Source: Rhinopithecus roxellana (lineage: Eukaryota; Chordata; Mammalia; Primates; Cercopithecidae). Taken from it: a DNA stretch of 64,000 nucleotides. A program made the position numbers and the translations under genes. Below, one piece after another: positions 1 to 12,089 of the stretch. The DNA lies in NCBI RefSeq assembly GCF_007565055.1, contig NC_044568.1, positions 36,359,156 to 36,423,155 on the forward strand, given 5' to 3'. Position 1 is the first letter of the stretch. Each line of letters starts with the position of its first letter. Under the pieces are notes generated by a model. That model worked only from the letters and a program-made list of their open reading frames with translations. It was not told the origin of the DNA and did not search any database.

Positions 1-521
1 TAATCGTATTGATGGGTAATGGTAAAACGTCAGTCAGGCTTTGGGCCAAAAGTAATCTGTGAGATGAAATAGAAAGTTAAGGCCTTGTATGTCAGCACAA
101 CTCTGTTGCTCTCCTCTACCCCAGCATCCAAAGCCAAAATCACCCTATCCACACTTTCTCATAAATGCATGAGCTATTCTGCATGTGCACTGCAATAATT
201 TATTGAGGCTCCCTGCCTAAATACCAGAGGCGATAGGTAGTCAGATGCTCAGCATATAAAAATTTCCTTTGTAAAATATTAGCAGAGGTATAAATTTGTC
301 TGTTCTTTTATATAGTTATGCAAACACAAATATTTAATGTAATGTTAGGCACTGGCATAAATGCAAAACATTTTTTGTAATATTAAGGGGCAGCAGCTTT
401 TCCCTTTTCCCACTCAAATGCTCAATCTTTCTTGGTCCTTTTATTCTCGTCTTCCACGTTTTTTATGTGTCTAAGGACTCTCTGTGTCTCCAGAATAGGA
501 AATCCTCATTGGATACCTGAC
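1..521. other. No gene seen; unassigned single-copy-like DNA
   Basis: AT-rich sequence with no frame of note and no repeat that I can name. A decayed old repeat cannot be excluded. Confidence 0.5.
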
Positions 522-730
522 CAGGGGTCAGGAAACTTTCTCAGTGGAGGGCAAGATAACAAGTATTTTAGGCTGTGTGGGCCATATGGTCTCTGTCTCA
601 ACTACTGATTTTTTCCATGCAAATTAACAAAATATAAACAATGGATGGATCTTTGTTCTAATAAAAGTTTGTTTTCAAAAACAGGCAGTAGACCAAATTT
701 GACTAATGGGTCAGTTTGCCAGATCTTGCC
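522..730 (+). mobile_element. hAT-Charlie type nonautonomous DNA transposon
   Basis: It opens with CAGGGGTCAGGAAACTTT, carries the inner motif TATTTTAGGCTGTGTGGGCC and a later AATAAAAGTTTG...AAACAGGCAG block, and closes with a degraded inverted end (GTTTGCCAGATCTTG). This is the layout of the roughly 220-bp mammalian hAT element that starts CAGGGGTCGGCAAAC. A second copy lies at 26994-27215. The exact MER name is not certain. Confidence 0.75.
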
Positions 731-929
731 TATATCTAAGCTTTCGGGGGCTAGATGTTGGTGTCATTTTTTAAAATTCTGGCTTATACTGAATTACTGA
801 ATTCATTTTTGTCTAATATCATCACAGTCTACACTACTTAGGACTTTTTTCAGTGTCTGGAATTCCCATGTATCTCCAGCTGACCTGAACCCTACACTGA
901 AAATACTGCATTTCTGTACAAACTTATTA

Positions 930-1880
930 TACATAAATATATAGTTATGCAAACTATATATATAGTACCCCATGTACAAGCACAGAATTCTTACATGCAT
1001 ATATTGCATAGTGGTGAAGTCTGGGCTTTTAGTGAACCCATCACCTGAATAGTAAATATTGTACCCAATAGACAACTTTTCAATCCTCACCTGCCTCTCA
1101 CCCTTCCAACTTTTGTGGTCTCTAGTGTCTATTATTTCAGTCTGTCAGTGTGCACCAATTGTTTATCTCTCACTTGTGAGTGAGAATATGCAGTATTTGA
1201 CTTTCTGTTTCTGCATTATTTCACTTAGGAGTATAGCCTCCAGTTCCACCCATGTTGCTGCAGAAGCTATAATTTTATTCTTTTGAATGGTGAGTAGTAT
1301 TCCATATGTGTGTATATTATATATGTGTGTGTGTATATATATGTGTGTGTGTGTGTATATATACATATAATGCATTTTCATTATCCATATCTCCTTTGAT
1401 GGATGCTTAGGTTGATTCTGTATCTTTGCTGTTGTGAATAGTATTGTGATAAACATACAAATGCAGGTATCTTTTTGATGTAATTATTTATTTCTTCTTA
1501 GGTAGATACTCAGTGGAATTGTCTGGTTGAATGGTAATTCTGTTTTTAGTTATTTGAGACATTTCCATACTGTTTTCCATGAAAGCTGTACTAATTTACA
1601 TTCCCACCAACAGTGTATAAATGTTTCCTTTCTTCTAAATCCTCATCAACATGTTGTTTTTTGACTTTTTAATAATAGATATTCTGACTGATGTAAGATG
1701 ATATCTCCTTGTGGGTTTAATTTGTATGTATATGATGATTAATAATGTCGAACATTTTGTCATATATTTGTTGGCCACTTATATGTCTTTTTTGAAAATA
1801 TCCATTCATAAACTCTGCTCAATCTTTAATAGGTTTGTTTTTTCTTTTTCTCTTCTTGAGCTGTTTTAGTTCCATAGGAA
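930..1880 (-). mobile_element. L1 3' part (3'UTR and end of ORF2), older L1M type
   Basis: Read on the minus strand this is the end of L1 ORF2 followed by 3'UTR. Recognisable pieces are the complement of the 'cccatcacctgaatag' 3'UTR block near 1037 and of the 'cattcccaccaacagtgta' ORF2 block near 1600. ORF2 is full of stops and frameshifts. A TG/TA microsatellite has grown inside it. It joins an oppositely oriented upstream ORF2 segment at about 1880, so both are probably one insertion with a 5' inversion. Confidence 0.85.
1304..1372. repeat. (TG)n/(TA)n microsatellite
   Basis: Alternating purine-pyrimidine tracts of TG and TA dinucleotides inside the antisense L1. Confidence 0.9.
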
Positions 1881-2691
1881 CATACTTAACAAGGAGGTAA
1901 AAAAAAAAAAATCTCTATTAGGAGAATTACAAAACACTGATGAAATAAATCGTACATGACACAAACAAACTGAAAAGCATCCTATGCTCATGAATTGGAA
2001 AAATCAATATTGTTAAAGTAACCACACTTCTCAAAAAAATTACAGATTCAGTGCAATCCCTATCAAATTATTAACATCAATTTTCATAGAATTATAAAAA
2101 ACAATCCTAAAATTAATATGAAACCCAAAAAAAGCCCAGATAGCCAAAACAATCATATGCAAAGAGGACAAAGCTGGGGCCATCACATTGCCTGACTTCA
2201 AATTATACCACAAAGCTGTGGTAACCAAAACAACATGGCACCAGTGTAAAAATGGACATATGGATCCATGGAGTAGAATAGAGAACTTAGAAATAAGCCA
2301 TATACCTCCCACTAACTGAGAAAGTCAGCAAAAATATACCCTGGGGAGAGGACAGCCTATTCAATACATGGTGCTGAGAAAATTGGATAGCCATATGCAG
2401 AAGAATGAAACTATACCCCTACCTCTCACAATATACAAAAATTACCTCAAGATAAAATGTAAGACCTGAAACTATAAAAATCCTAGAGGAAAACCTGGGA
2501 AAACCTCTTCTATACGTTGGCCTACGTAAATAATTTATTACCAAGTCCTCAAAAGCAAACTCAACAAAAATAAAAATAGATAAATGAAACTTAATTAAGC
2601 TAAAAACCTTCTGCACAGCAAAATAAACAGTCAACATAGTAAAGAGGCAAGCTACATCACAGAAAAAGTGTTTGCAAACTGTGAATCTGAC
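1881..2691 (+). mobile_element. L1 ORF2 segment, inverted relative to its 3' part
   Basis: Plus-strand ORF2 sequence: 'cttaacaaggaggt' near 1886, 'catgaattggaaaaatcaat' near 1988, 'aaagctggggccatcacat' near 2170, and 'cttctgcacagcaaaa' near 2610. In L1 order this lies just upstream of the region in the antisense piece to its left, as expected for twin priming. No open frame survives. An AluY is inserted at its right end. Confidence 0.85.
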
Positions 2692-2703
2692 AAATTAATT
2701 CTT

Positions 2704-2972
2704 TTTTTTTTTTTTTGAGACGGAGTCTGGCTCTGTCGCCCAGGCTGGAGTGCAGTGGCCGGATCTTAGCTCACTACAAGCTCCGCCTCCCAGGTTTACG
2801 CCATTCTCCTGCCTCAGCCTCCCAAGTAGCTGGGACTACAGGCGCCCGCCACCTTGCCTGGCTAGTTTTTTGTATTTTTTAGTAGAGATGGGGTTTCACC
2901 GTGTTAGCTAAGATGGTCTCGATCTCCTGACCTCATGATCCGCCCGTCTCGGCTTCCCAAAGTGCTGGGATT
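2704..2972 (-). mobile_element. AluY, 5'-truncated, Old World monkey type
   Basis: Antisense Alu starting with the T tail. It carries the complement of the GATCCGGCCAC variant ('agtggccggatct'). The Alu 5' end is missing: the copy stops after 'gtgctgggatt'. Target-site duplications AAATTAATTCTT (2692-2703) and AAATTCATTCTT (2973-2984) flank it with one mismatch, so the truncation happened at insertion. Confidence 0.93.
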
Positions 2973-2984
2973 AAATTCATTCTT

Positions 2985-3331
2985 AATTGTGACTCAAGGA
3001 GGGTATCAGTTTTATCCTTCACAATTTAGACTTCCCTATTTAGACTTAAATGACCATCTTTTTCACTCAAGGCTTAGTTTACCTCTGGTAACCCCCACTT
3101 TCTCTGTAAGCATGCAAGACGCTGTACTTCCAATATGCACTAACCTCATCTGTCCACTAGTAATGCTTTAAATTGAATTTAAAGGAATATAGTGGCTTCA
3201 ACATGAAAAACTTTAAATTATCTTACTTGGCATGAACTCTGGAGGTATTTCCAGGTTTTTCTTTTTAATATTAACTCATACATATACCCAAAGACCTTAG
3301 GCCATTTTTATCCCTCCACTATTTACCTTAC
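2985..3331. other. No gene seen; unassigned spacer
   Basis: Single-copy-like sequence between two AluY copies in opposite orientation. No repeat family recognised. Confidence 0.5.
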
Positions 3332-3347
3332 AGATACAGATAGTTAT

Positions 3348-3657
3348 GCCGGGCGCGGTGGCTCAAGCCTGTAATCCCAGCACTTTGGGAGGCCGAGACG
3401 GGCGGATCACGAGGTCAGGAGATCGAAACCATCCTGGCTAACACGGTGAAACCCCGTCTCTACTAAAAAATACAAAAAACTAGCCGGGCGAGGTGGCGGG
3501 TGCCTGTAGTCCCAGCTACTTAGGAGGCTGAGGCAGGAGAATGGCGTGAACCCGGGAGGCGGAGCTTGCAGTGAGCTGAGATCCGGCCACAGCACTCCAG
3601 CCTGGGTGACAGAGCGAGACTCCGTCTCAAAAAAAAAAAAAAAAAAAAAAAAAAAAT
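3348..3657 (+). mobile_element. Full-length AluY, Old World monkey type
   Basis: Starts GCCGGGCGCGGTGGCTCAAG, has GCGAGGTGGCGGG in the middle and GAGATCCGGCCAC in the right arm, and ends in an A tail of about 29. Perfect 16-bp target-site duplications AGATACAGATAGTTAT lie at 3332-3347 and 3658-3673. Low divergence and the long pure tail point to a recent insertion. Confidence 0.96.
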
Positions 3658-3673
3658 AGATACAGATAGTTAT

Positions 3674-5944
3674 TACAGCTCTAAAGATGCTCATGCCTCC
3701 ATAGGAGATAGATTTAAGGACCAGAAAAGGCTATGGTTTACTCAGGAAAGGAAGTCCTCCAACTCATTTACATTTAAGTCTCGTTTGCTGAAAGCAGGTT
3801 ATACGTTTACCCCTAAAGCAACCATCAACAATTAGGGACTGAAATTATAAGTCAACATTCAGATCAATTAAATTAATTTCCTAGTTCTGGGAGGGACTTT
3901 TGCCTTTCTTGAGAGTAAGTGTAGTTCCCTGACATCCTGGCCAAAATCAATGTAATTTTTACCAGATAGGAAAGGGTGTAGAAATAGCTGAGTGACAAAT
4001 TGGGGTTCATCATCCTTTATAAGCACACAGGAGTGCTGAATCAAAAGGAAAGGATGAGAAACACATATTCAGCCATTCACTTTTAGCATGACCTTGGATC
4101 TACTGCTCAGCCTCTCTGTCTGCTCAACCTCCCTCCTGTGGAAAATGAGCTTGATAAAGTAGCATCTTAGATTTCATGGAAGTAGGAGGCATTGGAATAT
4201 ATCACTCAGCCCCAAGTACTCAACTCTGCACAGACCGGGTATAGATCGTAAAAAGTTTGATTAAAGAGCGTACTCAAATGACACTTCTGTTATTGCTGAA
4301 AGCTCAACAGAGGATGCTGTGTCTCGTCTGCAACCCACTGATTTTCTAAATTACCAATTTATAAAAGTTCTTTTCAGAAACACTCTGCATAATGTGCCTA
4401 TTGTTCTACCTCTTCCTATTTTTGAAACAAATCAGCAGCAAAGAGAATTATTTCATTTACTTCCAAAGAAGGTTAGTTGTTTCAGAGATACAAGACTGAA
4501 TGACCTTTTAGCTGTTCTTTGCTGAGATAATCTAGTCATGACTAACCTGCCTTTGTCGGTATTTTCCCATGAAAAGGACTCAGAGGACCTTGGAAAATTC
4601 GTAAGGGTAGGAATGTGGAGAACAGAAACAGGTGTCTTAGATTTAACAATACATAGTTTTACAAGTTCCTGACACTATTCACTGTAGTCTTCTCAGGAAG
4701 AAAGTCCATTGAGAGCAGCAGTGTGAAAAAGGATGAATTCTGCTCACTCCCCTTAACTCTGTAATACTGAACTAACTGGTCACTCCAACAACAATGCTGA
4801 GTTGACAGCACTCAAGTCCAAATGACCACTTCTAAGATTGGAGTGCCTGGCTGGGAGAAAGTCCTAAATTCAAAGTATACGCTCAAGATTTCATTGATGG
4901 TGGGTTCAGTGAAGTCATAACAATCATATCAGTAGTTACAAATGATAAGTTGCTGCTGGGATCATCTTGGCAGATTTTCTGGACTAGTATGCCAGCTTAT
5001 GCTGTAGGATTCTGATTCTGTCAGGTTGTTAAATAGGCAGGAGATTTCTCCCTAATAAAGCCATTCTCATTAGTATCTTCTCAGAGGAATGGGAGCAAAT
5101 TCTCCTCACGTTTGCAGCAGTCCCTTAATCATGGATTGAATGTCCACTTGTGCTAAAAAAGAGACATGAAAACATTTATCAGTCAGTCCAGTCTTTTCAC
5201 TTAGATCACTTACTACCTGTACTGTTCCCTACTGTCTCCCAAACTAAAGTAATAAGGAAGACTTACTAAAGCAGGAGATTATAGGGCTGATTCTTGGAGG
5301 ATGAAGAAACATTTCTGTTTAGAGAATCAGAAAGACATTGAGAGCAGAAGAAGGTTAACATATCTTGCAATAGACCTGGAGGTGTTTTGGGAATCTGGGG
5401 ATCACGAAAAGCAGTTTGATTTGGTTCAATATACTGGGAGAGCTTGTACAAATAAATGGTGGGCGATAAATCTTAGATCATATTATCGAGGTCATTAGAT
5501 TTTTCCTGAAGGCATAGAAAAATGAAACAACTCTTTAATTACCTTTTATCACTATAAGGCAGTAATTCTCATTTATCTTTTTATCCATGTTCACAGGGAG
5601 CATAGAACAAAATAAATAATTATTGAGAAAAAATGGTTAAATGGCAGTATAACAAGTTACTGGACATTCTGTCAATTCTTTTGAGAAACATAGTTCTAAA
5701 TATAATATACACAAAATTCTTAGAGGTTAAGTCAAGTCATATTGCTGATTCCAGAAAAGTAGAGGACTAAAGTTTAGAGAAAAGCAAAATAAAATAACTA
5801 TTTTTTTAAAATTTACCCTTTTATGAAGCAACTTTTTATTTCAATAGAACATTTTCTTATTTTATTGAATATGCATTAGCTTCATAAAGTCATTTTTGGA
5901 AAAGTGGTATAAATATGCTATTAATACATAAATGCATAACAACT
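3674..5944. other. No gene seen; 2.3 kb of unassigned DNA
   Basis: Longest open frames are about 60-70 codons (for example 4319-4525 plus and 5301-5498 plus). They lack recognisable motifs or splice context. I name no repeat here. Confidence 0.5.
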
Positions 5945-6120
5945 TCTTGTATTTGAATAGCATTATACAAAGCAGTTTTGTCTCCATTATCTCCATAAAC
6001 CTTGCAGCAACCTAATGAAGTAGGTAAGCCAAATACCATGTTTTCCAATGGTCAGAGCCATGTAGCTAGCTCAAAAAATAAGAACCCAAGTTATTGTAAT
6101 CACATTCATTGAACCTTTGT
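5945..6120 (+). mobile_element. MIR fragment
   Basis: Diverged match to the MIR core order: 'ttatctccataaaccttgcagcaaccta', then 'tgaagtaggta', 'tggtcagagccatgtagcta' and 'aagaacccaa'. An ancient SINE with many substitutions. Confidence 0.65.
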
Positions 6121-7133
6121 TTATGGCATAATAGCATTAAAATCCCACATAACTTACAAGCTCTTAGAGTAGTAGGAACAAAATAGAAATATATTTTATA
6201 CGTCTTATGGACCAGAATAACAAGAATATTATTTTTTAACTGTGTCAGGACAGCCAGACAGACTCAGAGAAAAGGGTAGGGACTTTGAGGTCTTAGGAAG
6301 CTTCTGTTTCTGGAATAGGTGGTGCAATCCTAATTGGCTGTTTCTGTTCTTTGAGGCAAAGGTTGGTGGGGTGATATCAAGGTCCCTTGAGGCACTTTAG
6401 ATAAATCTGAGATTTAGGAGTGGTAATAATCAAACACTTTGGTTGTCATGCTGTTCCATTCACATGGATTCTGACTATCTCTTTCCTTCAGATCTGAGCA
6501 GAGGCAATTAGGTAGAGTGGGTGAAATGACTCTATTAGGACAAGTAAAGAAAAAATACAAAATGCATGAAGAAATGGAGTAAGATAGGAAGAAGTTAGAA
6601 GAAGGATGTCAGGGAGGTTGTCATGGGATCATTCAGGGAAAGAAGAAGATACAACATAAGACAATTCAGTAGCCCTCTCACCATCCAGAAGGAACATGGA
6701 AAACAACCAGCACTCGGGCCTCCCTTCCACTTGTTTGGCTCAAGAGAGGCACTGCTGACTGATCATGCCACTGTTACCTACTAGGCCAAGAACGTATCAA
6801 TTAATATTCAGTTAGTTTTCTCATGCGGATGAAATTCAGTTTGCCTAGGTCATGTGGAACTACTGTCATTTTGTTCTGCTGGAGCTCACATCTCTCATAT
6901 TCTAAAGACGGGCATACCATTAGGCCTTCATGGGAGGCAGAACTTTAAGGCCTGCTCAGAGTACAAACAGAAGTGTCGGAGACATAGACATTGCACCAGT
7001 AGAAATTTAGAAATTGCCTTCACTAGACTCATGCATGCACCAGAAACATATGCAACGTAAAACATGCAGATATACCCCCAAGCAGGAAGACCACTTCACA
7101 CAATATTCATGAAATATCCTTTATGGTGTTTTT
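6121..7133. other. No gene seen; unassigned DNA
   Basis: About 1 kb without a recognised repeat. The frame at 6854-7060 (68 codons) has no recognisable domain. Confidence 0.5.
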
Positions 7134-7142
7134 GAATGCAAG

Positions 7143-7146
<4 letters not shown>

Positions 7147-7185
<39 letters not shown>

Positions 7186-7466
7186 AGGCAGAGTCTCGCT
7201 CTGTTGCCCAGGCTGGAGTGCAGTGGCCGGATCTCAGCTCACTGAAAGCTCCGCCTCCCGGGTTTACGCCATTCTCCTGCCTCAGCCTCCCGAGTAGCTG
7301 GGACTACGGGCGCCCGCCAACTCACCCGGCTAGTTTTTTGTATTTTTTAGTAGAGACGGGGTTTCACCGTGTTAGCCAGGATGGTCTCGATCTCCTGACC
7401 TCATGATCCACCCGTCTCGGCCTCCCAAAGTGCTGGGATTACAGGCTTGAGCCACCGCACCCGGCC
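7147..7466 (-). mobile_element. Full-length AluY, Old World monkey type
   Basis: Antisense Alu with a very long T tail (about 40). It carries 'agtggccggatctcagc', the complement of the monkey-type GATCCGGCCAC variant, and ends '...ccgcacccggcc'. Target-site duplications GAATGCAAGTCTT (7134-7146) and GGATGCAAGTCTT (7467-7479) differ at one base. Confidence 0.95.
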
Positions 7467-7479
7467 GGATGCAAGTCTT

Positions 7480-7818
7480 ATATCTCAAACTGAGAGATAC
7501 ATAGGTGAGGCAGCACACTGAAGTCAGTCTTGAGAACATTGCCAGAATGGAGGTCACAACTTTCTTCCATTCATTTCTGATAACCTAGGCCTCCTTCAAA
7601 TCTAGAGGACTGGAGAACACTTTTTACATTTTATTTCACAAATATTTTATTGGCTAATCCTAGGAGTTAGTTATAAGTCTAGACATCTCACATAATGAGA
7701 GCCTAAACTTCTGAATTAATGACTAAAGTTCTCTTTCTCCTGTAGGTTCCTTAGATACCCACTGTACAAAATATTTTCAATTATCTTTTAATACCCATCT
7801 CAGACACCATCTCTTTAT
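7480..7818. other. No gene seen; spacer between inverted AluYs
   Basis: Unassigned single-copy-like sequence. Confidence 0.5.
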
Positions 7819-7832
7819 AAAGGTTTCTCAGA

Positions 7833-8133
7833 GGCCGGGCGCGGTGGCTCAAGCCTGTAATCCCAGCATTTTGGGAGGCCGAGACGGGCGGATCACGAGG
7901 TCAGGAGATCGAAACCATCCTGGCTAACACGGTGAAACCCCGTCTCTACTAAAAATACAAAAAACTAGCTGGGCGAGGTGGCGGGCGCCTGTAGTCCCAG
8001 CTACTCGGGAGGCTGAGGCAGGAGAATGGTGTGAACCTGGGAGGCGGAGCTTTCAGTGAGCTGAGATCCGGCCACTGTACTCCAGCCTGGGCGACAGAGC
8101 AAGACTCTGTCTCAAAAAGAATAAAAAATAAAT
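7833..8133 (+). mobile_element. Full-length AluY, Old World monkey type
   Basis: Starts GGCCGGGCGCGGTGGCTCAA and carries GCGAGGTGGCGGGCGCC and GAGATCCGGCCACTG. The tail is short and mixed (AAAAAGAATAAAAAATAAAT). Target-site duplications AAAGGTTTCTCAGA (7819-7832) and AACGGTTTCTCAGA (8134-8147) have one mismatch. Confidence 0.95.
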
Positions 8134-8354
8134 AACGGTTTCTCAGAATCTTCATAAAGGATTTGTAGGGTTCTCCTCTGTGCACCCATACCAATACCAC
8201 TTTATTCTCCCACATACAAGTCACACACTGCTCAAGTTTATTGTTTATGCGCCTTTCAAAAGACAATTACTTTTTCAATACTCACTCAAGAAAAGCTTGC
8301 AATGTGTCATAATCTATGCTATACCAAATGTGAAAAACAAAGAAAAAAGACCAG

Positions 8355-8660
8355 ACCGGGCATGGTGGCTCACACCTGTAATTCCAGCACTTTGGGAGGT
8401 CGAAGCAGTGGATCACCTGAGGTCAGGAGCTCAAGACCAGCCTGGCCAACATGGTGAAACACCATCTCTACTAAAAATACAAAAATTAGCCATGCATGGT
8501 AGCAGGCGCTTGTAATCCCAGCTACTTGGGAGGCTGAGGCAGGAGAATCGCTTGAACCCAGGTGGTGGAGGTTTCAGTGAGCTGAGATTATGCCATTGTC
8601 CTTCAGTCTGGGCAACAAGAGTGAAACTCCATCTCAAAAAAAAAAAAAGAAAAAAGAAAA
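8355..8660 (+). mobile_element. AluS
   Basis: Full-length sense Alu with CACCTGAGGTCAGGAGCTCA and GCCTGGCCAACATGGTGAAA, typical of AluS. It has many CpG-decay and other changes, so it is older than the AluY copies nearby. The A tail is interrupted by G. Confidence 0.92.
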
Positions 8661-10009
8661 TACAATATATCAACTGTCATGTTCAAAGTACATAAGCAGG
8701 GTTAGAAGTGGGGGTTACTTTGAGCCTCAAGACTCTCTGGTCCTTGTGTAATAGAAACTGCATTGAATAGAATCTCGCAGTGTATCCTTGACCCTGGCTC
8801 CCCTATTTTAACACTAGGAAGCATAAACATGCCTCATTCAAGGCTTCGCCAGTTCCTGGAAGACAGGGTTTGGATAAACAGGAAGGAAGCTGCATGCAAG
8901 ATTTTGAATTTTAGGGATTTTAAAAATCGTCTTCTTTGCCTCTTACTGTGGTATAAACGAGAAAGCGTAAGATAATGCAGTTGAATTTATTTCATAATAG
9001 GAGTTATGTCTGAGATATTATATTCTAATTCATTACTACAATTGTCTTAATTCCTCATCCTGGATCACTGCCAAAGCTCCACCACTGCAACATTCCTTTG
9101 TGTTACTCAGTAGCAATAGTAAATTCAATAGGGTTCTCTGGTAACCCCTGATTCTTCTGTACTTTAATTTATTTTTCACAGCAAACAAACGTGAGTTCTT
9201 TTTTCTTGTATTATGTTGCACATCTTCCTACATCTGATAAAGAATTAATGCTACTAGTCCAAAATAAGACCAAAGGAAGGCTTAGTCTGTACTTCTTTAC
9301 ATATTAAAATTGTTATGTGTAAAAAAGAGAGACAGATAGAGAGGAAGATTTTGTATTAAAAAAGTTGGCATAAATTACAGTGTTATTAGTGTAAACCTAA
9401 AGTGCCTCATGAGGTTGGGACAATGACTTTGACTTCTTACTTACCTTTAAAAGGTACAATATATAATTTCTGACAGTGCTGTTTTTTCTTTAGACTAATG
9501 ATCCTGCTTTGTTATTTTTTACAAAGCACTTAGCTACTACCTTTTCTCTGAGAAAGATTCTTTTATCTCTATCTCAGTAGAAAATGTTTCCTGGCTTTCC
9601 CCAAACCGCTATGACTTCTAATATGGCATTGTTCTTCAGTCAATCCCACAAGTACCCATGACAGAGGCAGAATAACGTTTTGAAAGAAACCAAAGGCATC
9701 TTCTTGTTTCTCAATGCAGGAAAGTGGGAACCAATCTCACAATTATTCTAACTGCGCAACACCTACAATGCAATTTCTAGAAAAAATGTTACTGAATACT
9801 AACCACTTGTTTATTCATTTTTAAATGTTTACTGGAAACCTGTGTAATCTATGTTGTAAATGTTAACTTACTAATATGATTACAACCTAAAGTTCATTTC
9901 ATTGACAAATTGCAGAAGAAAAAATCTAACTACAGGTGAGTTTTGATAACAAGTCCACAGTTACAGAGTTGCATCACTTACAATTGCCGTAGAATATTCT
10001 GTCCCAAAA
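8661..10009. other. No gene seen; unassigned DNA
   Basis: About 1.3 kb with only short frames (about 60-70 codons) lacking any recognisable motif. No named repeat. Confidence 0.5.
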
Positions 10010-10480
10010 TATAGAGTATTAAAGTAACAGCAATCCATTAATCTTAAAATTCAGTACATCAGCAATTTAGCATGGGTTCAGCTGCGTGATTTCCCAGTCT
10101 TGGGTAAGCTACCTCATGCATTGGGAGTCAGCTATGGGTTCATAAGGCAAGACAGCTTTTGGAGGTTGACTGGCTGAGAACGAACATCTCTCTACTTCTC
10201 ATATGAAGTCTCTCATCTTTCAGTAGACTAACTTGACTTTGTTCTTATTGAGGAGGCAAGAATCTAAAAGCAAATCTGCTCCACCATGAACAAGAGCAAG
10301 CAGAAGTTTGCAAACCCTCTTCAGGCTTAGGTTCAAAAGCATTAACTTATATCACACGTACATTTTGCCAAAGCAAGTCACGAGGCCAGCTAAGAGTCAG
10401 AGTGAGTGAAAACCAGAAACTTGCATGGAAAAGGAGATGAAAATAGGTCATCAATGCAAACTACTTACTATAATCTGAAT
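10010..10480 (+). repeat. Old interspersed repeat, family not assigned
   Basis: The order of blocks ('gggttcagctgcgtgattt', 'ggaggttgactggctgag', 'aacaagagcaagcagaag', 'gccaaagcaagtcacgaggc') matches a common ancient mammalian repeat that I remember but cannot name. Part of a similar repeat is at 12090-12440. Confidence 0.5.
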
Positions 10481-11306
10481 TTGGCCCACATTTTTCATCT
10501 CTCTTACCATACAAAATACATTTACTCTTCCATAAATTTCTAAAAGTCTCATAAAATTACAACATCCGGTTGAGAGCGTAAGACATTATGATATACATCA
10601 GGTCTGGATGCAATTCCTTGAATGAGACTCATTTTGAGCCAGAGAACTGTGAATTAAAAAAGCAAGTTATCTTCCTCCTGAACATCCAACATATAATAGT
10701 ACAAAGAATAGCCACAGGATGTCCAATCCCATTCTAAAAGTGGGAGGGAAGAATGGAAGGCACAAAGTATCACTAATTCATACCAATTCAGTAAACGCAT
10801 TGGTCAGATATTGCCTGTCAACCCACCTACCCCTACCCAGATTCTCTAAGAGTGGGGAATGTTTCCTGGGCTCTTCTCCCTAGGACTATGTCTTCAGTAT
10901 CTGGTTTATTTGGCACTCTTCTTTTGGTTCTTGGCTCTACTTTCTGAAATGTCCTTTCTTTTTTTTTTATCACCCTCGTTGGAGTCTTCTGAATAAATGA
11001 TCTATGGTGACAGTGAAAACTAAACAGCTTTATTCTATCTCATAGAAATTTGGAATATCAGAGGACTTCTAGATGTTTGAATCATCTTGCCACTTTTTAA
11101 TCCAAAATAGGCTCTTTTTTACCAATGTGACTCTCTTAAAAACATTGTGAGCCTTCTGTTAATCTCATTCAACTCCATTTGCCAAATTCTTAATCACTAA
11201 GTGTTTTGAAACATGCCACAGAAACTTGAAACATATCATATTGCTATGGAACAATACCCTTAAAATACCTAGATGACTTTTTTTTTAAGCTACAAGGGTC
11301 TACATC
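10481..11306. other. No gene seen; unassigned DNA
   Basis: No frame or repeat recognised. Confidence 0.5.
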
Positions 11307-11533
11307 ATGCCTGTCCACCTGCTGGCCCATGGGCCACATGGGGTCCAGGACGGCTTTGAATATCGCCCTACACAAAGTCTTAAACTATCTTAAAACGTTA
11401 TGAGGTTTTTTTTTTTTTTTTTTTGCAGTTTTAAAAATCTCTTCATCTATAAGTGTTAGTGTATTTTATTCGTGGCCCAAGACAATTCTTCTTCTTGCAA
11501 TGTGGCCAGGGAAGTCAAAAGATTGGATACCTG
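11307..11533 (-). mobile_element. MER30: MER30 (hAT DNA transposon)
   Basis: The complement reads as the MER30 layout: CAGG...TCCAATCTTTTG end, then 'ggccacattg', 'agaagaagaattgtcttggg', the A-rich centre and 'aaagccgtcctgg'. On the plus strand the marks are 'tgctggcccatgggccacat' and 'tggcccaagacaattcttct'. The T-run in the middle is the expected A-rich centre. Length about 227 bp, near full length. Confidence 0.82.
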
Positions 11534-12089
11534 GGTCTCTAGAAGGTGCCAACTTAATTTTTTTCTGGTATCTTAACAAAGGTTATTATAGAAACATCCT
11601 ATTTATATCCTAAGTCTGTATTTTTCTTTGAGAATCTTTTGCTAGCTGGTGAAACTGGAGATGAGATACTATTTTATTTCTAACTCAGCAAATCCTGGCA
11701 CCTCTACATTCCTTTGGCATGCAGCACACAAACTGGTCAGTTGTTTTGTTATCACATGCCTTTCTTTCCACATCTTATCGTATACAACTGACAGTACTCA
11801 GCTGAAACTTTCGACTTCCTGCCTAAGGGACTTCTTATCTGGAACCATAATTTCATAACTGTTTTTCCATGTTCTCATTAAAAGCTGTATACAATTTTGT
11901 GAATTATTTAACTAACACATAAAATGCATTCCAATCTTGATTACCTTGGATAAAAACTTCCTCACTATTTTTCTCATAATTTCACAATTGTTTGCTAACA
12001 TTTTTTTACAAGTTCTTCTTATTAGTCCAACTAAAGCTAATGCTACATATTTTTGAGTTTTTATTATAGCATCATCTCACTTGGGTTGC
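11534..12089. other. No gene seen; unassigned DNA
   Basis: Only short frames (69 codons at 11649-11858) and no named repeat. Confidence 0.5.

Noticed and set aside
3407..3694. Minus-strand 95-codon frame, and similar frames at 7218-7406, 8431-8673, 40241-40522, 43063-43357 and 56042-56230
   Set aside because: All are translations of Alu sequence, which has well-known open frames on its antisense strand.
4319..4525. 68-codon frame in single-copy DNA
   Set aside because: Too short, no motif, no promoter or splice context that stands out.
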